Shown: piece by piece, positions 17,226 to 25,498 of the stretch | Layout of the letters: each line of letters begins with the position of its first letter | How positions within the stretch are numbered: the first letter of the stretch is position 1 | Source of the DNA: Franzmannia pantelleriensis | GTDB taxonomy: Bacteria > Pseudomonadota > Gammaproteobacteria > Pseudomonadales > Halomonadaceae | Direction of reading: 5' to 3' | Assembly (NCBI RefSeq): GCF_900102875.1 | Contig: NZ_FNGH01000010.1 | Coordinates: 163,750-202,607, forward strand | DNA: 38,858 nucleotides | Program-made: the position numbers and the translations under genes | The notes under the pieces: generated by a model | Told to the model about the DNA's origin: nothing | What the model saw: only the letters and a program-made list of their open reading frames with translations | Database searches by the model: none

Positions 17226-18881
17226 GTGGATAAGAATTCTCAAGACCCCTCTGCCAAAGAGCGGCAAGAGAGCTCCGAAGGCATTCCCGCCCCTGAGGGT
17301 CCAGCCAATCTGATCGATACCGACTATGTGATCGGCCAGGACAACATCAGCGCCTCCCCGCTAGGGATCAACGTAGACCTGCACAGCAAGGTGTTCATGG
17401 TCTCGTCGATCGTAGTGCTGTTCTTCGTGATCATCACCCTGGCCCTGCAAGATCAGGTGGCGCCGCTGTTCAATGCAACCTTCGGCTTCCTGACCAGCAA
17501 CATGGCCTGGTTCTTCCTGCTATCCGCCAATATATTCGTCCTGCTCTCGATCATTCTTATTTTCACGCCCCTGGCGAAGGTGCGGCTTGGCGGGCAGGAT
17601 GCTACGCCTGATTTCAGCTACGCTGGCTGGTTTGCCATGCTGTTCGCCGCCGGTATGGGCATCGGTCTGATGTACTTCGGCGTCTCGGAGCCCATGGACC
17701 ACTTCCAGTCCGCCATGGGAGGCGTGGCCACCGAGAACGGTGCACGGACCGACTGGTCGCCGCTGGGCGGCGCCGAAGGCGACGAGGCCGGCGCCGTTGC
17801 GCTGGGCATGGCCGCCACCATCTTCCACTGGGGCCTGCACCCCTGGGGCATTTACGCCGTAGTGGCACTGGCGCTGGCGCTCTTCTCCTTCAACAAGGGC
17901 CTGCCGCTGACCATGCGCTCGATCTTCTACCCGATCCTGGGTGAGCGCGTGTGGGGCTGGCCTGGGCATGTGATCGATATCCTGGCGGTGTTCGCCACGC
18001 TGTTCGGTCTGGCCACCTCACTCGGTCTGGGCGCCGAACAGGCCACTAACGGGCTCAACGACCTGTTCGGTATTCCTGACACCAACACCACCATGGTGCT
18101 GTTGATCGTGGGCATTACCATCGTCGCCATGGTGTCCATCCTGCTAGGTGTGGACAAGGGTGTGCAACGCCTCTCCCAGCTCAACATGGGCCTGGCGTTT
18201 CTGCTGCTGGCGTTCGTGATCCTCGTCGGCCCGACGCTGATGATCGCGACCGGCTTCTTTCAGAACCTGATGGGTTACCTGGTCAACCTGCCGGCGCTGT
18301 CCAATCCCTTTGGCCGTGAAGACGCCAACTTCAGCCAGGGCTGGACCGCCTTCTACTGGGCGTGGTGGATCTCCTGGTCGCCGTTCGTCGGCATGTTCAT
18401 CGCACGGGTCTCTCGCGGCCGTACCGTTCGCGAATTCCTGATCGCCGTGCTGCTGGTGCCGTCGCTGGTCTCGGTGCTGTGGATGACGTCCTTTGGCAGC
18501 GCCGGTATCGAACAGCTGCTCGCCGGCACCTTCGAGGGCGAGGCCGATGCGCTGTTCGTGATGCTGGGCGGCCTGCCGCTGACCGAGATCACCTCCTTCA
18601 TCGCCATCACGCTGGTGATCGTGTTCTTCATCACCTCGTCGGACTCCGGTTCACTGGTGATCGACTCCATCACTGCCGGCGGCAAGGTCGACGCACCTAA
18701 GCCCCAGCGTATCTTCTGGGCCATCATCGAGGGTGCCATTGCCATCGCGCTGCTGCTGGGCGGCGGCCTGGCGGCACTGCAGGCCGCGGTGATCTCCACC
18801 GGCCTGCCCTTCACCGTGGTGCTGCTGGTGGGCTGCTACGCCATCGTCAAAGGGCTGATGAGCGAACCACGCGCGTCCTGA
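17226..18881 (+). CDS. BCCT family compatible-solute/betaine transporter 1
   Basis: This 551-residue secondary transporter should import glycine betaine, choline or carnitine with Na+ or H+. A hydrophilic N-terminus of about 55 residues is followed by twelve predicted membrane helices. BCCT signatures are visible: AAGMGIGLMYFGVSEPMDHF, HWGLHPWGIYA, the tryptophan box FYWAWWISWSPFVGMFIARV, and the SSDSGSLVIDSITAGGK segment. It ends about 15 residues after helix 12, so it lacks the long C-terminal osmosensing tail of BetP or BetT. Translation starts at GTG 17226 after ACGGAG; no ATG gives a better start. The region 17041-17225 holds the probable promoter. Context with the gbc and dgc genes suggests betaine as cargo, but substrate cannot be fixed from sequence. 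Confidence 0.9.
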   Translation: MDKNSQDPSAKERQESSEGIPAPEGPANLIDTDYVIGQDNISASPLGINVDLHSKVFMVSSIVVLFFVIITLALQDQVAPLFNATFGFLTSNMAWFFLLSANIFVLLSIILIFTPLAKVRLGGQDATPDFSYAGWFAMLFAAGMGIGLMYFGVSEPMDHFQSAMGGVATENGARTDWSPLGGAEGDEAGAVALGMAATIFHWGLHPWGIYAVVALALALFSFNKGLPLTMRSIFYPILGERVWGWPGHVIDILAVFATLFGLATSLGLGAEQATNGLNDLFGIPDTNTTMVLLIVGITIVAMVSILLGVDKGVQRLSQLNMGLAFLLLAFVILVGPTLMIATGFFQNLMGYLVNLPALSNPFGREDANFSQGWTAFYWAWWISWSPFVGMFIARVSRGRTVREFLIAVLLVPSLVSVLWMTSFGSAGIEQLLAGTFEGEADALFVMLGGLPLTEITSFIAITLVIVFFITSSDSGSLVIDSITAGGKVDAPKPQRIFWAIIEGAIAIALLLGGGLAALQAAVISTGLPFTVVLLVGCYAIVKGLMSEPRAS

Positions 18882-18898
18882 ACAGTCTCCAACCCAAC

Positions 18899-18930
18899 GC
18901 AAGAAGGCGGCCCAAGGGCCGCCTTCTTGC
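18899..18930. terminator. bidirectional terminator after BCCT transporter 1
   Basis: A 15-bp perfect stem (18899-18913 with 18916-18930) lies between convergent genes ending at 18881 and 18942. No clear T-run follows on either strand, but stem strength and position support termination. Confidence 0.75.
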
Positions 18931-18941
18931 GTCTAGTGCAG

Positions 18942-19667
18942 TCAGCTCCAGAGCTGACTGATCGGCGTGTCTGGCTGATGGCGGGCAGCGATCTGCGCCT
19001 GTAGCAGCTCGGCAGTGGCCAGCGCATCGATCAGTGCATGATGACTCTGATACGGCGGCAAGCCATAGCGCTCACGGCTGTTATGCAAACGAATCGACAC
19101 TGGCGGACGCCCTATCCAGCGACGAAAGCGCGCCCACAGCGACTGTCGGTGAATGCGTGCTTCCAGCGACATGGTATCGATCATCGGGAAACGCAGACTC
19201 TCGCCGCGTCGCGCTTGCACTGCCGCATCCAGAAAGGGCCGCTCGATATGCCGGTAGTGAACCACCACCAGGCGCCCGGCCAGAGCGGCCAGCAGCGCGT
19301 CGAGGATCTCATCGAGGTCCGGCGCGTGCTCGATCTCGGAGTCGGTGATACGGTGAAATGCCACCGACTGGCGCACCAGCGGCCGCGGTGGACGCACCAC
19401 CCAGTAGCGCCGCTCGGCAAGCCGAATACGGCCAAGGCTGAACGGCACCAGGCCGATACTGACGATGGCGTGACGGCGCTCATCGAGACCGGTGGTCTCC
19501 ATATCCATGGCCACCATTGGCGCCTCGCCGATTGGCATCTCCGGCGTCAACTGACTGGTGGCCGCGAAGAGTTCGGCCAGCCGCGGGTCACGGGCTTCTC
19601 CGGCACGGCGCGCCAGATAGTCTGGCCAGACCGGTGCAGGACGCTTGAACATCGGAAGTGACAGCAT
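18942..19667 (-). CDS. DnaQ-like 3'-5' exonuclease (DEDDh family)
   Basis: This 241-residue protein has the DNA polymerase III epsilon/RNase T-type exonuclease fold. Exo I is VAMDMETTGLDERRHAIVSIG (Asp and Glu ligands, residues about 52-54). Exo II lies in the LVVVHYRHIERPFLD stretch, and Exo III is HHALIDALATAELL, with the His-x4-Asp of the DEDDh type. It lacks the polymerase-binding C-terminus, so it is a stand-alone exonuclease. It begins five bases after the stop of the cNMP/CBS/DUF294 gene, a gene pairing seen repeatedly in proteobacteria, so the two are translationally linked. The biological role is not established. Confidence 0.85.
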   Translation of the reverse strand: MLSLPMFKRPAPVWPDYLARRAGEARDPRLAELFAATSQLTPEMPIGEAPMVAMDMETTGLDERRHAIVSIGLVPFSLGRIRLAERRYWVVRPPRPLVRQSVAFHRITDSEIEHAPDLDEILDALLAALAGRLVVVHYRHIERPFLDAAVQARRGESLRFPMIDTMSLEARIHRQSLWARFRRWIGRPPVSIRLHNSRERYGLPPYQSHHALIDALATAELLQAQIAARHQPDTPISQLWS

Positions 19668-19672
19668 GCCGA

Positions 19673-21574
19673 TCAGCGCCGCGACGGCATGGGATAGCGG
19701 AACTTGAGAAACTTCTGGGCGTTGCTGAGCAGCTGAAAGGCGTCCTTGAGGTGGTGGCGCTCGCTGTCGGAGACATTGCTCGGGGCGATGTTATTGTCGG
19801 GCTCTTGATCCTCCTGCAGGTCGATGGCCTGGTGACGGATACGCACCATGGACATGAACTCGAAGGCGTAGCGGATCTTGTCGCCGGTTCCGGCCGGCAG
19901 CAGCTGCGTGTTGGCGATATCGTCGAGGCGCTCGAAGCTGTTCTGCGCCCGCGAGCCGCAGGCCAGGGCATGCGCGCGTATCAGGTCGACCATCGGCGCC
20001 GTGCCACGCCGCTTGATATTGATGGTGTTGTTCTGCTTGCCGTCCTTCTCCATCACGAAGGTGCGGAAGAATCCCAGCGGCGGCGTACGCCCCAGCGCGT
20101 TACGCGCCATGGCAGCCAGAAACAGCGGGCTCTGCGAGGCCTTGCTCGCCACCAGGTCCTGCAGCTGCTCAACGAAGGCCTCCTCGCCGTGCACGCTGTC
20201 GAGATCGAAGAAGATCGAGCTGTGCAGCAAGTGCTCCGGCCGCGGCTGGTCGATCCAGTCGCTGAAATAGCCCTTCCATACCGACAGCGGTTGACGCCAC
20301 TGGCGGTTGGTGGCCATGACGTCCCCCTTACAGTAGGGGTAGCCACAGGCGTCGAGACCATCGCTGACGCGCTTGGCCAGGGTCGCGAAATAGTCGTCGT
20401 GCCGCGCCGGGTCGAAGCTGTCGTCGAGAATCAGCGCGTTGTCCTGATCGGTGACGATGCTCTGTTCGTTACGCGCCATCGAGCCCAGTGCCATGAAGCA
20501 GTAGGGCACCGGCGGTGGCCCCAGTTCCTCTTCGGCGAGTTCGAGCAGGCGGCGGGTGAAACTGCGGCCGATGGTCGACAGCGCCGAGCCGACCATGTGC
20601 GAGTTGGCGCCCTCCTCGACCATCCTCACGAAGGCCTCGCGCACATCCGGCTTGAGTCTTGCTAGTCCCATCGCATCGGGCTGATGGAAGATGTTGCTGA
20701 CCAGGTAGAGGCTGCTGTGGGTCTCGTAGCGAATGATATCGGAGAGGTGCAGCACCCCCATGGGTCGGCGCCGATAGAGCACCGGCAGATGGTGCACGTT
20801 GTTGCGCAGCATCGCCAGCATTGCCTCATGCACCGACTTGTCCGACTGCACGCTGATCAACTTCGAACTGACGATCTCACCAACCGGGGTCGACACACTG
20901 CGCCCCTCGGCCAGCACCCGGTTACGCAGATCCTGGTCGGTGACGATGCCCTGCAGCGTCCAGGACTGACCGTTGGGATCGCTGAACTGATAGCGCGGGT
21001 CGCCCTCGTCGGTCGACAGCACCAGCGCCGAGGAGACGTTTTCCTCGTTCATTTGCCGTGCTACCTGCTGCACGCTGGCACTCTCTTCGACCATCAACGG
21101 GCAGCGCGACACCAGCTTGCGCACCCGCGTCATCATCATGTCGTTGCTCTTGTGCTGCTCTTCTACCGCCGCTTTTAACCGCGGCCGCCCAAACTCGACG
21201 AAGTCGGCAAAGTGCTCATCGTGCTCGCACAGCTCGTGGAAAACATCGCCAGGAATGAAGTAGATCAGGGTGTCTTCGAGGGCCTTGGCGGGAAAGCGCA
21301 CCTTGCGGTTACGCAGCAGGCTGAAATGGCCAAAGATATCGCCTTCACTGAGGCGATTGAAAAGCTCCCCGTTGCGCCAGTAGATTTCTACCGCGCCACT
21401 GCGGATGTAGTAAAGATCCTCGACGGGATCGTCGAGTCGCAGGATATCGCTGCCGGCCTTGAAGTAAGCAACTTCAATGCGCCCCGCCACGCTGTCGAGA
21501 TGCTCATCGCTGAGGCTATCAAAGGGGGCGAAGCGGGCCAGCTGCTCGCGAATTTCCAGCAGTTCGATGTCCAT
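19673..21574 (-). CDS. cyclic-nucleotide-binding/CBS/DUF294 nucleotidyltransferase-like protein
   Basis: This is a protein of about 633 residues with four modules: an N-terminal cNMP-binding domain (about 10-120, including DIFGHFSLLRNRKVRFPAKA), a pair of CBS domains (about 140-275), a DUF294 nucleotidyltransferase-like domain with FMALGSMARNEQSIVTDQDN near residue 365, and a DUF294 C-terminal helical substrate-binding domain. The G-S and D-Q-D residues of the nucleotidyltransferase core are present. The frame is open to 21658; I chose the ATG at 21574 because GGGAG lies six bases upstream and the cNMP domain begins directly after. It precedes the DnaQ-like exonuclease gene. The likely role is signal-dependent nucleotidyl transfer, with target unknown. 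Confidence 0.87.
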   Translation of the reverse strand: MDIELLEIREQLARFAPFDSLSDEHLDSVAGRIEVAYFKAGSDILRLDDPVEDLYYIRSGAVEIYWRNGELFNRLSEGDIFGHFSLLRNRKVRFPAKALEDTLIYFIPGDVFHELCEHDEHFADFVEFGRPRLKAAVEEQHKSNDMMMTRVRKLVSRCPLMVEESASVQQVARQMNEENVSSALVLSTDEGDPRYQFSDPNGQSWTLQGIVTDQDLRNRVLAEGRSVSTPVGEIVSSKLISVQSDKSVHEAMLAMLRNNVHHLPVLYRRRPMGVLHLSDIIRYETHSSLYLVSNIFHQPDAMGLARLKPDVREAFVRMVEEGANSHMVGSALSTIGRSFTRRLLELAEEELGPPPVPYCFMALGSMARNEQSIVTDQDNALILDDSFDPARHDDYFATLAKRVSDGLDACGYPYCKGDVMATNRQWRQPLSVWKGYFSDWIDQPRPEHLLHSSIFFDLDSVHGEEAFVEQLQDLVASKASQSPLFLAAMARNALGRTPPLGFFRTFVMEKDGKQNNTINIKRRGTAPMVDLIRAHALACGSRAQNSFERLDDIANTQLLPAGTGDKIRYAFEFMSMVRIRHQAIDLQEDQEPDNNIAPSNVSDSERHHLKDAFQLLSNAQKFLKFRYPMPSRR

Positions 21575-21686
21575 GTCCACTCCCGGCCCGGCGTTATTGG
21601 CTGAAGTCTGATATGCCCAGCGTCCCCTGTAAAGTCGCCACGCGACCGACGTCGCCATGAGCGACCAAGGCGTCGTCCAGATACGC

Positions 21687-21711
21687 CAAGGGCCGCGCTT
21701 GGCGGCCCTTG
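21687..21711 (-). terminator. terminator after the DUF4168 gene
   Basis: A perfect 10-bp stem CAAGGGCCGC/GCGGCCCTTG (21687-21696, 21702-21711) with a 5-base loop lies 40 bp downstream of the minus-strand DUF4168 stop and upstream of the next minus-strand operon. Confidence 0.72.
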
Positions 21712-21750
21712 ACGCTCACATTGTCGATGGGAGTCGACGCGATGTGCAGC

Positions 21751-22143
21751 TTACGACTGTTCAGCCATTTCCTGAACGCGCTGCATCATTTCCGGGTCCT
21801 GCTGGATGGTATGGCCGATCGCATTGAAGGTATCGACATCCAGACCGCTGTCTTCCACGACTTCGACCATGCGGTCATTGGCTTCCATGCGGACTTCCTG
21901 CTGGGTCGCTTCGTCTTCAGCCCCCTGCAGGCGCTCGGTGTACTCCTGAGAAATCATGGCGATTTCCTGAGAAGCATCGGCAAACTGCTGAAGCTCCTGA
22001 TCGGAGAAATCCTGAGCGGGTACCGCCTGCTGCTCCGGCGCCGCTGCGGGATCTTGGGCGGGGTCCTGAGCGAAAGCTGCCTGAGCAGACATCAGGCCGG
22101 CAGTCAGCAGCGCGGCAGAGAACAGGGCAGTCATCCGTTGCAT
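21751..22143 (-). CDS. exported DUF4168 domain protein
   Basis: This 130-residue protein has a signal peptide (MQRMTALFSAALLTAGLMSAQAAFA, predicted cleavage before QDP), then a short Ala/Pro/Gln-rich linker, and a DUF4168 helical domain containing FSDQELQQFADASQEIAMIS and a FNAIGHTIQQDPEMMQRV ending. The family is periplasmic and of unknown function. The frame is open upstream to 22251, but the ATG at 22143 has CTGGAGG at the right distance and starts the signal peptide. It is monocistronic with its own terminator. Confidence 0.85.
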   Translation of the reverse strand: MQRMTALFSAALLTAGLMSAQAAFAQDPAQDPAAAPEQQAVPAQDFSDQELQQFADASQEIAMISQEYTERLQGAEDEATQQEVRMEANDRMVEVVEDSGLDVDTFNAIGHTIQQDPEMMQRVQEMAEQS

Positions 22144-22486
22144 ATCAATACCTCCAGGGATTTTGCTTGAGTATGTGCTCCACTGTGACGACCGTGTCCC
22201 ATGAGGGTTCAAACTTTTCAGGTAACAGAAAGAAACAAATGATTGCCACATCTGTTACAAAAGTATCCACAGAGAGACATGCGAGGCACGACCAACCTGT
22301 TAGCCCCCTTCTCAGGCCGGTTGCGTCGATGACTTACCTCCAAGATGATACAGATTATCAACAAGCGTCAGCTGTCACGTTGCGCGGAGCAAGCCCGGCG
22401 AATGCAGAATGCTTTTCGCCACTGCAGCCAAGGCGTAGTCTCTTGGGTCGACTTATCGCCCGTCCGTGGGAACAAGGAATCCATTG
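22144..22486. promoter_or_regulatory. divergent intergenic region with inverted repeat
   Basis: This 343-bp region between the divergent DUF4168 gene and EamA exporter gene is AT-richer than its neighbours. It contains a perfect 7-bp inverted repeat GTAACAG (22222-22228)/CTGTTAC (22252-22258) with a 23-bp spacer, 79-115 bp upstream of the DUF4168 start. I see no convincing coding sequence or RNA gene. Promoters for both genes must lie here. Confidence 0.4.
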
Positions 22487-23422
22487 ATGTCCGCCCAACG
22501 CTCTACCCGCCTGGCCCTTGCTGCGATGCCTATCCTGTTCGTGCTGCTGTGGAGTACCGGCTTTATCGGCGCCAAGTACGGCCTGCCTTATGCCGAGCCC
22601 TTCACCTTCCTGTTCGTGCGCTTCGTGCTGACCCTGGCGCTGCTGATCCCGCTGGTCATGCTGCTCAAGGGCGACTGGCCGCAAGGCGGCAGGCAGTGGG
22701 GCCACATCGCCATCAGTGGCCTGCTGGTGCATGGCGCCTATCTGGGCGGGGTTTTCTACGGTATCTACCTCGGCATGCCGGCGGGGCTGGCCTCGCTGCT
22801 GGTGGGCCTGCAGCCGCTGCTCACTGCCGCCCTGGCCGGACCGCTGCTCGATGAGCGGCTGACGCACTGGCAGTGGCTGGGGCTGGCGTTAGGCTTGGTG
22901 GGGATCACGCTGGTGCTGGGCAGCAAACTCGATCCCGGAGCGGCGCTGTTCCAGGGCTTCGGTCTGCCTGCCCTGCTGTCAGTCGCGGTAGCACTGCTGG
23001 GGATCGCCTGCGGCACCCTCTACCAGAAGCGCTTCTGCACCGCGATGCCACTGCTCTCGGGTACGGTCGTGCAGTACCTGGCCGCCGGGGCGCTGCTCGG
23101 GGTCGCCGCGCTGCTGTTCGAGCAGCGCCAGATCGACTGGACGCCGACCTTCATGCTGACATTGGCCTGGCTGGTGTGCATCCTGTCGATTGCCGCGATC
23201 CTGCTGCTGATGGCGCTGATCAAGCGCGGCGAAGCGTCGCGAGTGGCGAGCCTGTTCTATCTGGTGCCGCCGGTAACCGCCCTGGAAGCCTGGTGGCTGT
23301 TCGGGGAGAGACTGCCACCGATTGCCCTGCTGGGCATGGCGATCGCACTGAGCGGCGTGGTGATGACCGTCAAAGGCAAACCGAAGGTAGCCAAGAGCGC
23401 GCCTAAAGTCCCGGCGAGATGA
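22487..23422 (+). CDS. EamA/DMT family transporter
   Basis: This 311-residue integral membrane protein of the drug/metabolite transporter superfamily has ten predicted helices in two EamA halves. The first half starts PILFVLLWSTGFIGAKYGL, with LVGLQPLLTAALAGPLLDER at its end, the typical closing segment. The second half ends YLVPPVTALEAWWLFGERL and VMTVKGKP. It probably exports amino acids or other small metabolites; cargo is unknown. The ATG at 22487 follows AAGGAA. It is a single gene, with a 65-bp gap before the EAL gene. Confidence 0.87.
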   Translation: MSAQRSTRLALAAMPILFVLLWSTGFIGAKYGLPYAEPFTFLFVRFVLTLALLIPLVMLLKGDWPQGGRQWGHIAISGLLVHGAYLGGVFYGIYLGMPAGLASLLVGLQPLLTAALAGPLLDERLTHWQWLGLALGLVGITLVLGSKLDPGAALFQGFGLPALLSVAVALLGIACGTLYQKRFCTAMPLLSGTVVQYLAAGALLGVAALLFEQRQIDWTPTFMLTLAWLVCILSIAAILLLMALIKRGEASRVASLFYLVPPVTALEAWWLFGERLPPIALLGMAIALSGVVMTVKGKPKVAKSAPKVPAR

Positions 23423-23487
23423 GCCGATAATATAGGCAATAGTCGTCTAACCTTATTATCAGATCGGCAAGAGAACAGGAAACGCTT

Positions 23488-24294
23488 ATGGGTCATTGTG
23501 CCAGGGTCGACAGCCAGTGCGGGCGCTGCGACATTCCCCTTCCCTTCGATTTCACGATGGCTTTCCAGCCGATCGTCGACATCGAGTCCGCCAGCGTTGT
23601 TACCTATGAGGCCCTGGTGCGCGGCCCCGGCGGCGAATCGGCCTACAGCATTATCTCCAAGGTCACCGATGACCTGATGTATCGCTTCGATCAGGCCTGT
23701 CGGGTCAAGGCCATCGAACTCGCCAGCCGTCTGGGCATGCAGGAGCGTCTATCAATCAACTTCCTGCCCAACGCCGTGTATGAGCCCCAGGCGTGCATCC
23801 AGGCCACACTGGAGGTCTCGGAGCGGGTCGGCTGGCCGACGGATCGGATCGTCTTCGAAATCACCGAGACCGAGCTGGTCAAGGACCGCCAACACCTGCG
23901 CGGCATCATCGACGCCTACCGCAGCATGGGCTTCACCACCGCCATCGACGATTTCGGCAACGGCTACGCCAACCTGGACCTGCTTACCGACCTGCGCCCC
24001 GACAAGCTCAAGATCGATCGAGAGCTGGTCATGGGCTGCGACCAGGACTGTCGTCGGCAGGCCATCCTGCGCGCGGTGCACGGCCTCGCCAAAGAGCTCG
24101 ATATCGGCCTGATCGCCGAGGGCGTCGAGACCCGCGAAGAGGCCCTGTGGCTGGCCCGTCAGGGCATCCAGCGCCAGCAGGGCTTCTACTTTGCGCGCCC
24201 AGCCCTGGAGTCGCTCTGCCAGCATTCCTTGAGTGAAAAGCTGCTCGACCTGCGCCGCGTCGTTCAGCAGCGTGGCAGCACGCCGCATGGTTGA
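23488..24294 (+). CDS. stand-alone EAL domain c-di-GMP phosphodiesterase
   Basis: This 268-residue protein is nearly all EAL domain. Catalytic motifs look intact: YEALVRG, a substrate-side Asn in INFLPNAVY, FEITETE, IDDFGNGYANLDLL, KIDRELV, AEGVET and QGFYFARP. The N-terminal 20 residues carry a small cysteine cluster (C4, C11, C14, spacing C-x6-C-x2-C) before FDFTMAFQPIVD, which might bind metal or sense redox state. It hydrolyses c-di-GMP by family knowledge. Its stop overlaps the start of a PAS-GGDEF gene by 8 bp (ATGGTTGA), so hydrolysis and synthesis enzymes are translationally coupled. An AGGAA site precedes the ATG. Confidence 0.9.
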   Translation: MGHCARVDSQCGRCDIPLPFDFTMAFQPIVDIESASVVTYEALVRGPGGESAYSIISKVTDDLMYRFDQACRVKAIELASRLGMQERLSINFLPNAVYEPQACIQATLEVSERVGWPTDRIVFEITETELVKDRQHLRGIIDAYRSMGFTTAIDDFGNGYANLDLLTDLRPDKLKIDRELVMGCDQDCRRQAILRAVHGLAKELDIGLIAEGVETREEALWLARQGIQRQQGFYFARPALESLCQHSLSEKLLDLRRVVQQRGSTPHG

Positions 24295-25240
24295 TCCACA
24301 ACGGGAGCAGCAACGCGAGCAGGCCTGGCTGGAGCGGCTGACCCGCAGTCAGCGCAACACTCAGCGAGTCATCGAGGCCGCCCCGGTAGGCATCTGCATT
24401 ACCGATCCCGACGGCCGTTTCGAGATGGTCAACCCGACCTACTGCGAGTTCTACGGCTACGACCAGGAAGAGCTGCTCGGCGAGTCATTCACTATGGTGG
24501 TGCCGACAGCCAACCAGCACTACATGGATGAGTTACATCGGCGCTTTATCCGCGGCGATGAAACTCGCGAGTTACGCGGCGAGTGGGAGGTAAAACGCAA
24601 GGACGGCGAGGTTCGCACCATTCTGGCCGACGCGGTGAGAATTCACGGCGATGACGGGCGACCGCGCAAGGTGACCTTCGTGGTTGACATCACCGCCCGC
24701 AAGCAGCTCGAACGCGATCTGGAGGAGATGAATCAGCGCCTGACCTACCTCGCGACCCACGACGAGTTGACCGGCCTGCTCAACCGCCGCGCCGGCCTGG
24801 ACCGACTCAGCGAGGAGATGCATCGCAGCAACCGCTACGGGGTCGAGCTGTGCATTGCCCTGTTCGACCTGGATCACTTCAAGCAGGTCAATGACCGCCA
24901 CGGTCATGCCGTCGGCGACGAGGTACTGCGTCAACTGGCAGCATTGGTCAAACACCAGCTTCGCGAGAGCGATCTGGTCATACGCCTGGGGGGCGAAGAG
25001 TTCCTGGCAGTGATGCCCAGCGTCGACACCGCTGGGGCCGAGCAGGCCATGCAGCGAGTCCGCCATACGTTGGCCAACGCCCCTCTCACCGATGAGCGGC
25101 TGAGCATTACGCTGTCGGCAGGCGTGGTGGGCTATCACGAACAGACCGCCACCCAACTGCTGGAGCAGGCCGACAAGGCGCTCTATCGCGCCAAGCATGC
25201 GGGGCGCAACTGCATTGTGAGCGTTGCCTCGCCATCGTGA
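24287..25240 (+). CDS. PAS-GGDEF diguanylate cyclase
   Basis: This 317-residue enzyme has a short charged N-terminal helix, a PAS domain (about 25-145, with VGICITDPDGRFEMVNPTYC) and PAC segment, and a C-terminal GGDEF domain from about 160. The active loop is GGEEF, and an RESD inhibitory I-site lies five residues before it, so it is probably an active cyclase under product inhibition. It has no membrane helices, so it is cytoplasmic. The frame is open to 24233, but the ATG at 24287 gives the natural overlap with the EAL gene and starts MVDPQREQ. The PAS ligand is unknown. Confidence 0.92.
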   Translation: MVDPQREQQREQAWLERLTRSQRNTQRVIEAAPVGICITDPDGRFEMVNPTYCEFYGYDQEELLGESFTMVVPTANQHYMDELHRRFIRGDETRELRGEWEVKRKDGEVRTILADAVRIHGDDGRPRKVTFVVDITARKQLERDLEEMNQRLTYLATHDELTGLLNRRAGLDRLSEEMHRSNRYGVELCIALFDLDHFKQVNDRHGHAVGDEVLRQLAALVKHQLRESDLVIRLGGEEFLAVMPSVDTAGAEQAMQRVRHTLANAPLTDERLSITLSAGVVGYHEQTATQLLEQADKALYRAKHAGRNCIVSVASPS

Positions 25241-25267
25241 TCCTGGCTACCCCCTGACACCTGATCG

Positions 25268-25289
25268 CCGGGCGTGCCGAGACGCCCGG
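25268..25289 (+). terminator. terminator after the EAL/GGDEF pair
   Basis: An 8-bp stem CCGGGCGT/ACGCCCGG (25268-25275, 25282-25289) with a 6-base loop lies 27 bp after the cyclase stop. Confidence 0.6.
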
Positions 25290-25498
25290 AACCCGCCTGG
25301 CCCTGCGTCAGTAGATCGCGTTTGCACCAACACGCCCTAGCCGTGCGCGGCATTGCCTTACACAAGACCGATCAAGACAACCACAGGTCGCTTTCACGAC
25401 ACTGCTACCCCTCGGTGAGCATAACAATGGTTAGCCCGGTATTTCGTCACAACCGGCTGTAAGCAAGAGACACCAATAACAACCACCGAGGTAACCCC

